In this document: one piece after another, positions 46,134 through 56,429 of the stretch
Numbering within the stretch: position 1 is the stretch's first letter
Layout: each line of letters opens with the position of its first letter
Source of the DNA: Peribacillus frigoritolerans
GTDB lineage: Bacteria; Bacillota; Bacilli; Bacillales; DSM-1321
Length of the DNA stretch: 64,000 nucleotides
Reading direction: 5' to 3'
Assembly (NCBI RefSeq): GCF_040250305.1
Contig: NZ_CP158190.1
Coordinates: forward strand, 342,001-406,000
Program-made: the position numbers and the translations under genes
Notes under the pieces: model-generated
The model's input: only the letters and a program-made list of their open reading frames with translations
Database searches by the model: none
Told to the model about the DNA's origin: nothing

Positions 46134-47483
46134 ATGGATGAGAAAAAATCCTCATATCTGGAGAAAAAAACAGAAGCTGCAATGATGAAGGATGATAATG
46201 GGCATTTGTTCGTTTTCCAACGGGCAAAATTATCGATGCAAGACCCACTGGAATTACAGCTTATTCATGAAGCGGATGATGCTCTCCAGAAACATATAGA
46301 AGTGACAGAGGACGAGGTGCAGATCAGAGTAAATCCACCAGCCTCTTTTTTTGTTTTTTCCAAAGCTAAAGATAAAAATCCATTGAGTAGATGGTTATCG
46401 TCTTATCAAATCTTGAAGAAAATCAGGAATCATGAATTGAGTCGCCTGCAACTTGTCGTTTGTCCGGAAAATATCGTTTTTGATTCAAGCTTGACCCCAT
46501 ATTTCCTGCATTATGGCGTAAAAGACAGTTTGCCTCCTTATGAGCATAATCAGGATGAGCTGTTTAAAGAAACGAAGGCAACGATTTCAGCGCTTGTGGA
46601 TGGGCAGTATGCATTCGAAGAGTATCTGCTTTACCATAAAACCCTGAAACTATCGAGCGAATCACAAAGCATATTGGCAGCGGGGACTTGGGATGAGCTT
46701 TCCACGGTCATTCAAAATCGGATAGATGCTTTAGAGAAGGAAGAAAAAGCATTTGTGCATATCCCTGAAAAGAAATGGAAAACGGGCCGTTATACACTTT
46801 GGGGTACGGTGATCGTTCTAGTGCCGCTGCTATTGTTTACGATTTACACACTATTCTTCTCCCAACCTAAGCAGGATGCATATGTAGAAAGCGGTGAAAG
46901 CTTTTTAAATCAAAAATACAGTGAAGTCATTGACCGGTTGGAGAACTACGATCCGAAAAATATGCCTTATGTCGTTCAATATGAACTGGCGAAGTCCTAC
47001 GTCGCTTATGAACCGTTGGGTGATGTCAGGAAGAAGAATGTAGAAAATGCAATCACTTTGCAGACTGATAGCCAGTATCTCTTATATTGGATTTATATAG
47101 GCAGGGGCATGAGTGAAGACGCGATTGATTTGGCGAGAATCATGGAGGATCGTGAATTGATTATGTATGGACTCGTAAATCTGAAAGAACAGATTAAGTT
47201 GGACGATAACCTTTCCGGGGAAGAAAAGGAAACGCAAATTAAAGAAGTCGATACGGAGCTATCCCAATATGAAAATGAACTAAAGGAATTGAAAAAGCAA
47301 TTGGAGGAACAGCAAGATGAGAACCAGCCTTCAACAGAGTCTACTTTAGAGGACAAAGGCGAAACGGAAGCAAAGCCTGCTGTAAAAGAAGAAGCGGAAA
47401 ACGAACCTGCTTCTGGTGAGAAAGAGGAAAGTAAGGATTCCTCCAATAAATCATCTGAAGAAAAAGAGAAAAGCAAAGAGTGA
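46134..47483 (+). CDS. yukC: Type VII secretion membrane protein YukC (EssB)
   Basis: 449 residues. N-terminal pseudokinase-like cytoplasmic domain (about 1-215), one membrane span (about 223-245, TVIVLVPLLLFTIYTLFF), an extracytoplasmic helical domain and a long charged coiled-coil tail rich in E and K (from about 370). EssB forms part of the secretion core with EssC. ATG 46134 follows AAAGGAG. Confidence 0.93.
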   Translation: MDEKKSSYLEKKTEAAMMKDDNGHLFVFQRAKLSMQDPLELQLIHEADDALQKHIEVTEDEVQIRVNPPASFFVFSKAKDKNPLSRWLSSYQILKKIRNHELSRLQLVVCPENIVFDSSLTPYFLHYGVKDSLPPYEHNQDELFKETKATISALVDGQYAFEEYLLYHKTLKLSSESQSILAAGTWDELSTVIQNRIDALEKEEKAFVHIPEKKWKTGRYTLWGTVIVLVPLLLFTIYTLFFSQPKQDAYVESGESFLNQKYSEVIDRLENYDPKNMPYVVQYELAKSYVAYEPLGDVRKKNVENAITLQTDSQYLLYWIYIGRGMSEDAIDLARIMEDRELIMYGLVNLKEQIKLDDNLSGEEKETQIKEVDTELSQYENELKELKKQLEEQQDENQPSTESTLEDKGETEAKPAVKEEAENEPASGEKEESKDSSNKSSEEKEKSKE

Positions 47484-47513
47484 GCAATGGGCCTTTTGCG
47501 GAGGTGAGATTTA

Positions 47514-50500
47514 ATGAGTTTATTATGGATTTATTCTAAGGGAAACTACCAATCCTATACGATCAAGGATAATCATAACGGTCCAATTACGATTGGGCCA
47601 TCAAAGCAGGATACGATCACCATATATTCCATTACCTTTGAACATGGTCCTATCAAGCTGAATAAACCTGAAGGACTTGATGGATATGAGGTGTTTAGAG
47701 AGGACATGAAGCTTGGTGATATAAAGCCATTCCAGAGCTTCACCTTTCATGAAGGAGAAGAAAAGGTCGAGATTTATTATACGGCTGGGGAATTGGAAGA
47801 AAGCCTCTATTATATAGGCAACTTGAAAGAAATCACTTTATCGGCCAAGGCGGGAGCGACTATCCGTAAAGAAGGGCCCGTTTCCGGCAATGGGGTTTCC
47901 TTTGTGCTCCATAAAGGGCAGTGGCTACTCATGCCAAAGGAAAACTGCGGGATATTCCTGAATGGTGAAAGAGTAACGAAAGCTGTTCCCATTCAAAATG
48001 GTGATCTGATTTGCTGGCCGAATATGGTGCTGAGGTTGATTGAAGGCGACTTATTGATGATTCATAGTGCCGAGAGCTATGAAACATCTTTAGCTAAAAT
48101 GAAGAAGCCAATCTCTGAAATGAAAAAAAACTATCCACAATTTCGCCGGACACCAAGGATGATCTACGAATTGCCGGATGAGAAAGTGACGATATCTTTT
48201 CCGAGCCAAGAATCGGAAGATAATAATAGAGGGTTATGGCTGATCCTTATGCCGCCTTTAATGATGCTAATCGTCATGGGGGTCATCACGGTCATTCAGC
48301 CTCGGGGCATTTTCATCATCATATCGATTGTTATGTTCACAACGACTTTAGTTACCTCGACGGTACAATACTTTAAAGACAAAAAGAAGCAAAAACTCAG
48401 AGAAGAAAAACGTCAACGTGTATATACAAGGTATTTAGAGCAGAAGAGGGAAGAACTGCAAGAGCTGTCTGAAAAACAAAAGAATGTGCTGTTCTATCAT
48501 TACCCTTCCTTTGAAAGGATGAAGCTGCTGACTGACAGCATTAGCGACCGTATATGGGAGCGAACTTTGGAAAGTGAAGATGCTCTGCATTTTAAAATCG
48601 GAACGGCGACCATACCATCAAGTTATCAGGTGTCGGTAAATAGCAGTGATATGTCCAATCGGGATATAGATGATTTACTTGAGCAGTCGCAGGAACTTGT
48701 GGATGTATACAAAAACCTGGATGATCTTCCGTTATCGATCGATTTATCAAGCGGATCGATGGGCCTGGTCGGAAAGGAATCGATTGTTAAACGGGAGCTG
48801 CAGCAACTGATTGGGCAACTGGCCTTTTTTCATAGTTATCATGATGTTCGCTTTGTGGCCATTTTTCCGGAAAAGGATTATCAGGAATGGGAATGGATGA
48901 AATGGCTCCCTCATTTTCAATTGCCGCATGCCTATGCAAAAGGCTTTATATATAATGAGCAGTCACGTGACCAGCTGCTGACCTCGATTTATCAGCTATT
49001 GAGGGAAAGAGATTTGGATGAGAACAAAGGGAAGGTGAGATTCACTCCCCACTTTGTCTTTATTGTCACGGATCGTAATTTAATTGCGGAGCATGTCATA
49101 TTGGAATATTTAGAAGGTAAAACAGACGATTTAGGCATCTCGACGATTTTTGCAGCGGATGCAAAAGAGAGTTTGACGGAAAATGTCCATACACTAGTGA
49201 AGTATATCAATGATTTTGAGGGTGAGATTCTCATCCAGCAAACGAAGGCCGTTCATACTCCATTTACACTTGATGCACATTCAAAAGAAGGGAATGAGCG
49301 TTTTGCACGTACGCTGCGTTCACTTGATCATCAAAAAGGCATGAACAATTCCATACCAGAAACGGTATCATTCCTGGAATTATTGAAAGCTCGTGAAGTG
49401 GAAGATCTGCCTATCGGCCAAAACTGGCGGACCAATCAGTCTTCCAAATCCTTGGCTGTTCCCATTGGATTGAAAGGGAAAACGGATAGGGTTGAATTGA
49501 ATTTGCATGAAAAGGCGCATGGCCCCCATGGTTTGGTTGCTGGAACGACAGGATCGGGAAAAAGTGAATTACTGCAAACCTACATCCTTTCATTAGCCGT
49601 TCATTATCATCCACATGAAGTTGCCTTTTTGCTCATTGATTATAAAGGCGGGGGAATGGCACAGCCATTCAGGCAGATTCCGCATCTGCTGGGAGTCATT
49701 ACGAATATTGAGGGGAGCAAGAACTTCAGTGCAAGGGCACTAGCCTCCATCAATAGCGAATTGAAGAAACGCCAGCGCATGTTTGATCGATACGAAGTCA
49801 ATCATATCAACGATTACACGGATTTATACAAAGAAGGCAAAGCGGATGAACCGTTACCGCATTTATTTTTGATATCAGATGAGTTTGCGGAACTTAAAAA
49901 CGAAGAACCTGATTTTATCCGCGAATTAGTGAGTACGGCGCGAATTGGACGGAGCTTGGGAGTTCATTTAATTCTTGCTACACAAAAGCCGGGCGGTGTT
50001 ATTGATAACCAGATTTGGAGCAATGCCCGCTTTAAAATTTCCTTGAAAGTGCAAGATGCCAATGATAGTAAGGAAATTCTTAAAAATAGCGATGCGGCAA
50101 ATATTACTGTCACCGGACGGGGATATTTGCAGGTAGGAAATAACGAGGTTTATGAATTGTTCCAGTCTGCGTGGAGCGGTGCACCATATTTAGAGGATAC
50201 GGTTGGATCTGAGGATGAAGTGGCACTAGTCACGGACCTTGGACTTGTTCAAATCTCAAATGTAACGGAACAAACCACTAATAAGAGGAAAGAAAAGATT
50301 AGTGAAATTGAAGCCGTGGCGGACCGAATTGTGGCGACACAGGAAGAAATGGAGATTAAGAAGTTGGCAAGCCCATGGCTGCCTCCTCTTTCAGATCGCT
50401 TATCGAGAAATGCTGAAAGAAGCCTGACGATGAATCAAATCCACCTGGGAATGAAGGATGAGCCCGAATTGCAGAGCCAGACAAATTATGTCTATAACTG

Positions 50501-51995
50501 GATTGAAGATGGGAATGTTGGTGTTTTTGGTTCTTCCGGGTACGGCAAGTCAACCACCGTATTGACACTTCTCTTTAGTTTTGCAGATCAATTCAGTCCT
50601 GAAGAATTGCATTATTATATTTTCGATTTCGGGAATAGCGCTTTACTGCCAATGCGCCAGCTGCCTCATACTGGGGAATACTTTAGGTTCGATGAGCTAA
50701 GGAAAATCGAAAAATTCATGTTATTCATGAAGGCGGAAATGGAAAGGCGTAAGCAGCTTTTTTCAGAAAAGGAGCTTAGTAACATAAAGCTTTATAATGC
50801 ATTAGTGGAAGATAAATTGCCGATTATTTATATCGTGGTAGACAATTTTGACTTAGTGAAAGATGAGATGCAGGACCAGGAAGCGCAATTCGTTCAGTTT
50901 GCACGTGATGGACAATCACTTGGAATATTCATGATTTTAACGGCAACGAGAATCAATGCGATTCGCCAGCCGTTAATGAATAGTCTTAAGACGAAGGTCG
51001 TCCATTACTTAATGGACAGTTCGGAACAATATTCGGTTTTGGGAAGAACCCCTTATGAAAATGAACCTGTTCCGGGAAGGGCGTTAGTGAAGAAGGACCA
51101 AACCTATCTCACGCAGGTTTATCTTCCAGCCGATGGAGCGGATGATATAGCCGTTTTGGAAGAAATGAAACAGGCCGTGGCAGATCATAAGGTCAAATAT
51201 AAGGAAATGGCCAAGCCGCCGGCGATTCGGATGTTACCGGCACGTCTTGATTCCAGCAGCTTCAAGAGTTACTTCTCACAAGCCATTAAGAAGGATTCCA
51301 TTCCAATCGGTCTTTCAGAGGAAAGCGTTACGCCTGTTTTGTTGGAGTTGAATTCCAATCCATTCCTGCTTGTCGTAGGACAGTCACGTAAAGGGAAAAC
51401 GAATGTCCTTAAAGTGCTGCTGGAATCGTTGCTTACACAGACAATAGGGGAAATTGGTTTATTTGACGGAGTGGATCGTGGCCTATCTTCTTATGCCTTA
51501 GAGGAAAAGGTGCGCTATTTGGAGACAAAAGATCAGATAACCGAATGGCTCGATCATATCACTGGAATATTTGAAGAACGTGAACGAAGTTATCTAGCGG
51601 CATTGGAAATGAAACCGATGAAGCAACTGGAATTCCCAACGATCATGTTTGTCATAGATAGCATCTCAAGGCTCCAACAAACGATCGACGGCAGGATTCA
51701 GGATAGGATCAGCGGTTTGATGAAACAATACAGCCATCTTGGGTTTAGTCTGATTGTCGCTGGAAATGCCAACGACTTCACCAAGGGATATGATTCGTTG
51801 ACAACCGAATTGAAACAAGTCAGACAAGCTGTTTTGCTTATTAAAAAATCGGACCAAAGCTTGTATACCCTCTCTTATTCAAGAAAAGAAGAAGAAATAC
51901 AGCCGGGTTACGGATACTTTGTGTTGAATGGCCAGGAGAGTAAAATCCAAATTCCACTAAGTGAAGAAAGAAGGAGAGTGCAAGAGAGTGTCTGA
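47514..51995 (+). CDS. yukBA: Type VII secretion ATPase YukBA (EssC)
   Basis: 1493 residues, as in B. subtilis (about 1495). N-terminal tandem FHA-like domains (1-200), two membrane spans near 240-285 (LILMPPLMMLIVMGVITVI), a DUF-type linker, then three FtsK/SpoIIIE ATPase domains. P-loops: GTTGSGKS near 677-684, GSSGYGKS near 1005 and GQSRKGKT near 1288. The first has the full Walker B (LFLISDEFAEL). It drives export of WXG100 substrates. ATG 47514 follows GGAGGTG. Stop overlaps the start of yueB. Confidence 0.96.
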   Translation: MSLLWIYSKGNYQSYTIKDNHNGPITIGPSKQDTITIYSITFEHGPIKLNKPEGLDGYEVFREDMKLGDIKPFQSFTFHEGEEKVEIYYTAGELEESLYYIGNLKEITLSAKAGATIRKEGPVSGNGVSFVLHKGQWLLMPKENCGIFLNGERVTKAVPIQNGDLICWPNMVLRLIEGDLLMIHSAESYETSLAKMKKPISEMKKNYPQFRRTPRMIYELPDEKVTISFPSQESEDNNRGLWLILMPPLMMLIVMGVITVIQPRGIFIIISIVMFTTTLVTSTVQYFKDKKKQKLREEKRQRVYTRYLEQKREELQELSEKQKNVLFYHYPSFERMKLLTDSISDRIWERTLESEDALHFKIGTATIPSSYQVSVNSSDMSNRDIDDLLEQSQELVDVYKNLDDLPLSIDLSSGSMGLVGKESIVKRELQQLIGQLAFFHSYHDVRFVAIFPEKDYQEWEWMKWLPHFQLPHAYAKGFIYNEQSRDQLLTSIYQLLRERDLDENKGKVRFTPHFVFIVTDRNLIAEHVILEYLEGKTDDLGISTIFAADAKESLTENVHTLVKYINDFEGEILIQQTKAVHTPFTLDAHSKEGNERFARTLRSLDHQKGMNNSIPETVSFLELLKAREVEDLPIGQNWRTNQSSKSLAVPIGLKGKTDRVELNLHEKAHGPHGLVAGTTGSGKSELLQTYILSLAVHYHPHEVAFLLIDYKGGGMAQPFRQIPHLLGVITNIEGSKNFSARALASINSELKKRQRMFDRYEVNHINDYTDLYKEGKADEPLPHLFLISDEFAELKNEEPDFIRELVSTARIGRSLGVHLILATQKPGGVIDNQIWSNARFKISLKVQDANDSKEILKNSDAANITVTGRGYLQVGNNEVYELFQSAWSGAPYLEDTVGSEDEVALVTDLGLVQISNVTEQTTNKRKEKISEIEAVADRIVATQEEMEIKKLASPWLPPLSDRLSRNAERSLTMNQIHLGMKDEPELQSQTNYVYNWIEDGNVGVFGSSGYGKSTTVLTLLFSFADQFSPEELHYYIFDFGNSALLPMRQLPHTGEYFRFDELRKIEKFMLFMKAEMERRKQLFSEKELSNIKLYNALVEDKLPIIYIVVDNFDLVKDEMQDQEAQFVQFARDGQSLGIFMILTATRINAIRQPLMNSLKTKVVHYLMDSSEQYSVLGRTPYENEPVPGRALVKKDQTYLTQVYLPADGADDIAVLEEMKQAVADHKVKYKEMAKPPAIRMLPARLDSSSFKSYFSQAIKKDSIPIGLSEESVTPVLLELNSNPFLLVVGQSRKGKTNVLKVLLESLLTQTIGEIGLFDGVDRGLSSYALEEKVRYLETKDQITEWLDHITGIFEERERSYLAALEMKPMKQLEFPTIMFVIDSISRLQQTIDGRIQDRISGLMKQYSHLGFSLIVAGNANDFTKGYDSLTTELKQVRQAVLLIKKSDQSLYTLSYSRKEEEIQPGYGYFVLNGQESKIQIPLSEERRRVQESV

Positions 51996-54915
51996 AAAAA
52001 TAAAACCGATGCTGTTAATCGGTAAAATACTGGTGATCTTAGCGCTGCCAATCCTGTTTTTTTCTTATATTGGTCAAAATCCAATGAAAAAGACAGAAAC
52101 GGCTTCTCGTGAAATCGCCATTGTTAATGAAGATAATGGCACTGAATTTAACAATAATCCCATTTATATGGGCTCAGAGCTTGTTACTACACTGGACAAG
52201 GATTCTGAATATGAGTGGTTTGTGGTAAATAGGAGTACGGCGGAAAGTGGACTTGCAAATGAAAAGTATGATGCAGTCATATATTTTCCATCCGATTTCT
52301 CAGAGAATATTTATACATTCGATGATGAACAGCCTATCAAGGCGGGGATTAAGTACAAGGTACAACCTAGTTTGAATGCAGAGAACATGGAAAAGGTACA
52401 AAAGGAATTAGAGAAGACAAAGAGCAAAATGAATAAGCATATTTCAACACAGTATTGGAGCTATGTTTCCCAATCAGTCGAGGACATCCGTAAGAAGTTC
52501 GATAATGTCCTTGCTAAAGAAATCGCTTTTCAAAACACGATGTATGAGTTTTATACTCCAAGCTCGGAAAGCCTTGCCGGCGAAATCAAGCAGCATAAGG
52601 ACATGCTTGAAGGAGTTTTTGCCGAGACGAAGGATGCTGGCAAAACAAGTAATGAAACAATGGATGAAATAGGGAACACGAAGACTCAAATGGCTTCCTT
52701 TGTGAAAGATGTAGTTTCTTTTGAGGAATATCAAAAAGCTCAAAGTATCCTTTTTGAGAAAACCTCTGCCCAAAATCAGCAGCTTGTCAAGGAGAGTGTA
52801 CAATCATATGACAAGGTGCTGAATGAGGGCAACCAAACAATACCTGAGATTCAGCAAGGGATGAATACGAAATACAGTCTTAATGATCAAGGCATTAGTG
52901 AGAATGTTGGAATCATGCAGCAGAAGCTCGATTCCAGCAGTAATGAATTGGAACAATTTTCAACAAGCATGAAGGATAAACAAGTAGAACAAATTACGAA
53001 AATCACTCAAGATCAACAAAGCTCGATTGAACAATTGAAACAATCGGAAGAGGCTGGTCTTGATAACCTTCAGTCTACCTTGCTTGCGCAAAGAGGGAAT
53101 CTTGCAAGCAGCTCTGGTGATGGGGAGGTTATTGGTGAAGGAACGAAGCCTATGGAAGATATTGAAACGGAAACGGGAAAAGGTGAATCGGTTGCCGCAC
53201 CTGAAAAGAAGGATCCGATTGATGAACTGTCACTGCAGGTATTGCTGGATCAAATCACTGGGATTAACACGGCACTTGAAAGTTTGGTGCCGGCAGAAGG
53301 AAGTGAAGGAGCTGCTGAACAAATCAACATCCTTACAGCGGAACTCCAAGCGGAAATCAATAATCTCAGCGGAACGGTAAACGGCAGAACGGGAAATTAT
53401 AACCAAGTGATCACGGAGTTTAATACACTGGTAGATTCATATAATGATCTGCTGACGCAGTTTACGCAATTACAAGCTGATTATAATGAACTCGGCACGA
53501 ATTATAAGGATTTAGGTGACCAATGGAAAAAGTCACAGGAAGATATTCAAAAATTACAGGATATCCAAAGCATGACAATCGACGAGGCCATTGCAGAAAT
53601 CAAGACTCTCGAACAATCACTTCTTGAAAAGGTGGGGGGAGAAAGGCGAGCGGTGCTGGTGAAGGCCTTTGAAAATCCTATCACGAATCGGGATTCAACT
53701 ACCCTCCTTGCCTATTACGGTTCACTCTCATCTTATGGTGAATTGGCTGAAAGAGTCACGGAAGCAAATGTAGATAAGGTATTTGCAGCCAATATAAAAG
53801 AATTGGAAAACTTGAAAAATGGGGTTTCCGGAAACGTAGATGAAGAAGCGAAACTCGTTAAAGCCAGTTTAGCAGGAGTCAATGAGAACTTCGGAATGTT
53901 CTCAGATTCCATTATTGGTTATATGAAAGAATATGATGCTAACGTTGAAACGGGGCAGAAAGCTACTTTAGCTGAATTAGCGGCAATTACCGGCAAGGCC
54001 CAAGAAGTGTCTGCCAATTTGTCAGATCATATGGAAGTTCCTGAAATGGAGGCCGAACAGCCAGTTAACCTTGATGGAGAAATGTTTGTATCACTTCAAG
54101 ACAATACGGCAACAACTGTCGGCTTCATTTCCGAGCTTGTCAATTCTGTAGCGGAACGGCAGGACACTGTCACGAAGGATACAGCAGACCTGCAAGCGAA
54201 AGTGGGGTCAGTACAGGAAAGGGCCGATCAGCTTAATGATAATTGGTCCCAAAATGTAGACTCGACCGTAAAAATAAAGACGGACGTCTATAGTGTCTTG
54301 AATAACACTCTAGTCGATGATCAGGAGAACGGATATGTGTACGAATATTTAGCAAATCCCGTACAAATCAGCGGGGAAGTCCTGCATCAGGAAAAGGTTA
54401 ATATCCCGCCGATCGTCATGTTGGTGATCATACTCATATCTGGGTTATTGATCGGTTTCTTCCTGCATCATTATGAAACCATTCCAATGATGGTCCATGC
54501 GGCCTTGTTTGCCTTATTGAATCTGATCGTAGGTTTAATCATCAGCATGTATGGTTTGAAGATCTATCCACTGGGAGATATGCAGGAGATTAAATGGACC
54601 GTTTTCACCGTCCTGCTTTTATTCTTCTGTTCAGCGTTTACCCGGCTTGCCTTCTCGATTGGGCCGTTTGTCGGTGCTATCCTGGTGATTGGTTTGATCA
54701 GTTTCTTTACCATTCCATTATTGGATTTAATCATGCCTAATTTCAATGTAGACCACCCGGTTGCAGATGTATATATGTCCATTCAATTCGGAAATCAGTC
54801 GGCATTCATTCCGGCTAGTATCATCTTGATTGTGCTGACGCTTATTGCAACGATCATTCCATATATAGTGAAGCGTCTTACAGAAAGAAGAGCAATGGCC
54901 CATGAAGTGGAATAA
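51988..54915 (+). CDS. yueB: Type VII secretion membrane protein YueB (EsaA)
   Basis: 975 residues. One N-terminal membrane span (GKILVILALPILFFSYIG), a very long extracytoplasmic helical/coiled-coil region, and five or six C-terminal spans (from VMLVIILISGLLIGFFL on), the YhgE/Pip-EsaA layout. In B. subtilis YueB (about 1076 residues) is also the phage SPP1 receptor; the surface region here has diverged and is shorter. GTG 51988 is preferred over GTG 51961 because it lies after AAGGAG and gives a short polar N-terminus. Overlaps yukBA by 8 nt and yueC by 14. Confidence 0.9.
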   Translation: MSEKIKPMLLIGKILVILALPILFFSYIGQNPMKKTETASREIAIVNEDNGTEFNNNPIYMGSELVTTLDKDSEYEWFVVNRSTAESGLANEKYDAVIYFPSDFSENIYTFDDEQPIKAGIKYKVQPSLNAENMEKVQKELEKTKSKMNKHISTQYWSYVSQSVEDIRKKFDNVLAKEIAFQNTMYEFYTPSSESLAGEIKQHKDMLEGVFAETKDAGKTSNETMDEIGNTKTQMASFVKDVVSFEEYQKAQSILFEKTSAQNQQLVKESVQSYDKVLNEGNQTIPEIQQGMNTKYSLNDQGISENVGIMQQKLDSSSNELEQFSTSMKDKQVEQITKITQDQQSSIEQLKQSEEAGLDNLQSTLLAQRGNLASSSGDGEVIGEGTKPMEDIETETGKGESVAAPEKKDPIDELSLQVLLDQITGINTALESLVPAEGSEGAAEQINILTAELQAEINNLSGTVNGRTGNYNQVITEFNTLVDSYNDLLTQFTQLQADYNELGTNYKDLGDQWKKSQEDIQKLQDIQSMTIDEAIAEIKTLEQSLLEKVGGERRAVLVKAFENPITNRDSTTLLAYYGSLSSYGELAERVTEANVDKVFAANIKELENLKNGVSGNVDEEAKLVKASLAGVNENFGMFSDSIIGYMKEYDANVETGQKATLAELAAITGKAQEVSANLSDHMEVPEMEAEQPVNLDGEMFVSLQDNTATTVGFISELVNSVAERQDTVTKDTADLQAKVGSVQERADQLNDNWSQNVDSTVKIKTDVYSVLNNTLVDDQENGYVYEYLANPVQISGEVLHQEKVNIPPIVMLVIILISGLLIGFFLHHYETIPMMVHAALFALLNLIVGLIISMYGLKIYPLGDMQEIKWTVFTVLLLFFCSAFTRLAFSIGPFVGAILVIGLISFFTIPLLDLIMPNFNVDHPVADVYMSIQFGNQSAFIPASIILIVLTLIATIIPYIVKRLTERRAMAHEVE

Positions 54916-55384
54916 ATACGTAATGCCTGTCTTGCTCATCCTGTTTTTTAGCCATGCACCTCATGGCGGGGCGGAAGATGAACCCATGGTGGAGCCCAAT
55001 GAATATCAAGAAAACGATATTGATATTCAAACTGAGTATTTCCATGAAGAAGGATTGTTGGATCAGAAGCGGAAACTGCCTGAAGAACAAAAGGACCTCA
55101 CTTTTGAAAGAGGGAAATATGATGTCATTGACTCGGTGGAGGACTCATTGTTTCTGTCTCCGGTAACGGGGAATCAAAATAATACCATCGCTTCAAAAGC
55201 GGATCAGCTTGGATTATTCTCGGAGGTCGACGTTCGAACGAGAAGCAAAGAAGAAACAGAGCCTTCCCTTAATTTTGACCTGACGATATTGCTTGGCATC
55301 GTTTTGGCACTTTTGGTCGTTTGTTTGTTTTTTATCCTTATCCCGAAAATGGGGAAACTGAATGGAGAGGTTAAACGAAAATGA
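54902..55384 (+). CDS. yueC: Type VII secretion protein YueC (EssA)
   Basis: 160 residues: N-terminal signal or anchor (MPVLLILFFSHAPHG), an acidic extracytoplasmic part, one C-terminal span (LTILLGIVLALLVVCLFFIL) and a basic tail. It matches the EssA family in size and topology and completes the core set yukE-D-C-BA-yueB-C. ATG 54902 lies within the end of yueB. A perfect terminator begins at its stop codon, so no effector or immunity genes follow in this operon. Confidence 0.9.
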   Translation: MKWNKYVMPVLLILFFSHAPHGGAEDEPMVEPNEYQENDIDIQTEYFHEEGLLDQKRKLPEEQKDLTFERGKYDVIDSVEDSLFLSPVTGNQNNTIASKADQLGLFSEVDVRTRSKEETEPSLNFDLTILLGIVLALLVVCLFFILIPKMGKLNGEVKRK

Positions 55385-55428
55385 AAAAAGCCCGATTCCT
55401 GGCATAAGTCAGGAATCGGGCTTTTTTG
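55384..55428. terminator. Terminator of the type VII operon
   Basis: AAAAAAGCCCGATTCCTG (55384-55401) pairs perfectly with 55410-55427: an 18-bp stem with A and T flanks, active in both directions. Confidence 0.92.
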
Positions 55429-55506
55429 CTACATATCCATAACGGTTTTAATAAGCCCTAAAAGAAGGGCGGCTGCGAAGATCAAAATGAAGAATTTTTT
55501 ATACAT
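55429..55506 (-). CDS. 25-residue single-span membrane peptide
   Basis: MYKKFFILIFAAALLLGLIK followed by TVMDM. A basic start and one hydrophobic helix. GAGGTACTGATC precedes ATG 55506. Its stop lies right at the bidirectional terminator at 55384-55428. Too short for standard gene finding; the clean ribosome site, membrane helix and private terminator favour a real small membrane protein. Function unknown. Confidence 0.5.
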   Translation of the reverse strand: MYKKFFILIFAAALLLGLIKTVMDM

Positions 55507-55678
55507 GATCAGTACCTCTTATATCTTATGAGTGGATTGCATTCATTTTAGCATAAACAGAAAAAGAATATACAGATCAGAGGGGCGTGACTTGCCCTAA
55601 AGACCGGAGAGGGAAATTATGAAAAGGTGGATAATTGGAGTTTGCCTGCCGTTTTTTTATGGCTTGTACAATTTGGAC

Positions 55679-55762
55679 GTTGATTTCCGCTCAAGAAACT
55701 CGCTTTCCGCGGGCGGTCCGGGAGCCTCCTCGGCTTGCGCCTGCGGGTCCCTCAGGAGTCTC
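55679..55762. repeat. GC-rich dispersed repeat, copy 3 (reversed, truncated)
   Basis: GTTGATTTCCGCTCAAGAAA, CGCTTTCCGCGGGCGG, GCCTCCTCGG and CAGGAGTCTC are the reverse complement of the copies at 6069 and 6667. The far terminal repeat is missing where the IS1182-like remnant begins. Confidence 0.8.
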
Positions 55763-55769
55763 GTACCTT

Positions 55770-56110
55770 CCTCTTGTTATAACATATAGAAACCATATAC
55801 CTGAGGACTGGCGACCATATGTGTCAGAAGCACATCATCTGCGTAAACATCAAGATGTAAAACCTAAATATCCAAAACGCAAAGAAACGATTAAGCATGT
55901 ATTCGCTGATGAAAATGAAAGCATGGTATTCGTTGGAATACTATTAGGGGACTTAAAATATTGTCGATACAGACGCTGCTTATTTTCGCTTTCAATATGA
56001 CAAGGACCAAAAATGGCTTAACATAGTCGATCGTAGAGCCCAATTCTCTTAACTGCCAAAATTGGAATTTCAAAAGGGGTTCGGAATTTTTTAATTCCGA
56101 ACCCCTTTTG
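55770..56110 (+). mobile_element. IS1182-family transposase, C-terminal remnant
   Basis: YVSEAHHLRKHQDVKPKYPK and RKETIKHVFADENESMVF match the C-terminal end of IS1182-type transposases (EADHLRHT, Y-KRKETIERVFAD-KEKHG). After a shift, NIVDTDAAYFRFQYDKDQKW stands for the final QAMLTFAAMNLKK-A segment. Only about 90 codons survive, with frameshifts. The element's own terminator follows at 56071. Confidence 0.7.
56071..56110 (+). terminator. Hairpin at the IS1182-like end
   Basis: CAAAAGGGGTTCGGAATT, loop TTTT, AATTCCGAACCCCTTTTG: an 18-bp perfect stem followed by TCTG. The next 320 bp up to yeaC are AT-rich and hold no gene; they should contain the yeaC promoter, which I could not define. Confidence 0.8.
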
Positions 56111-56429
56111 TCTGTAAACTGCGATGCGCCGATTTATCGGCACATCCTATCGGTTAATTGAACAAGTCAGGATAAACAGTCTTTGCTGCGAGTTCAACAG
56201 CGTGACATGACATTTTCGTTCAACAAATGGACGTCATCGTTGGTTCATATTCACTTAGCAACAGTTTAACATTCCTATTTCATTAAGTAGCATTAATATT
56301 TTTAATACAAATTCGTTTATGGTTTACCGATTATCTAGTAAACTTACAATGTAAGGTTTAATTGGAGCTTAATGTAAATAAGTGATATAGAGAAGGTATG
56401 AAATAGATGTGAATCCCGGGAGGTAGAGA

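Noticed and set aside
55635..56000. 121-codon frame as an intact gene
   Set aside because: It joins the reversed GC-rich repeat to an IS1182 transposase tail; a remnant, not a gene.
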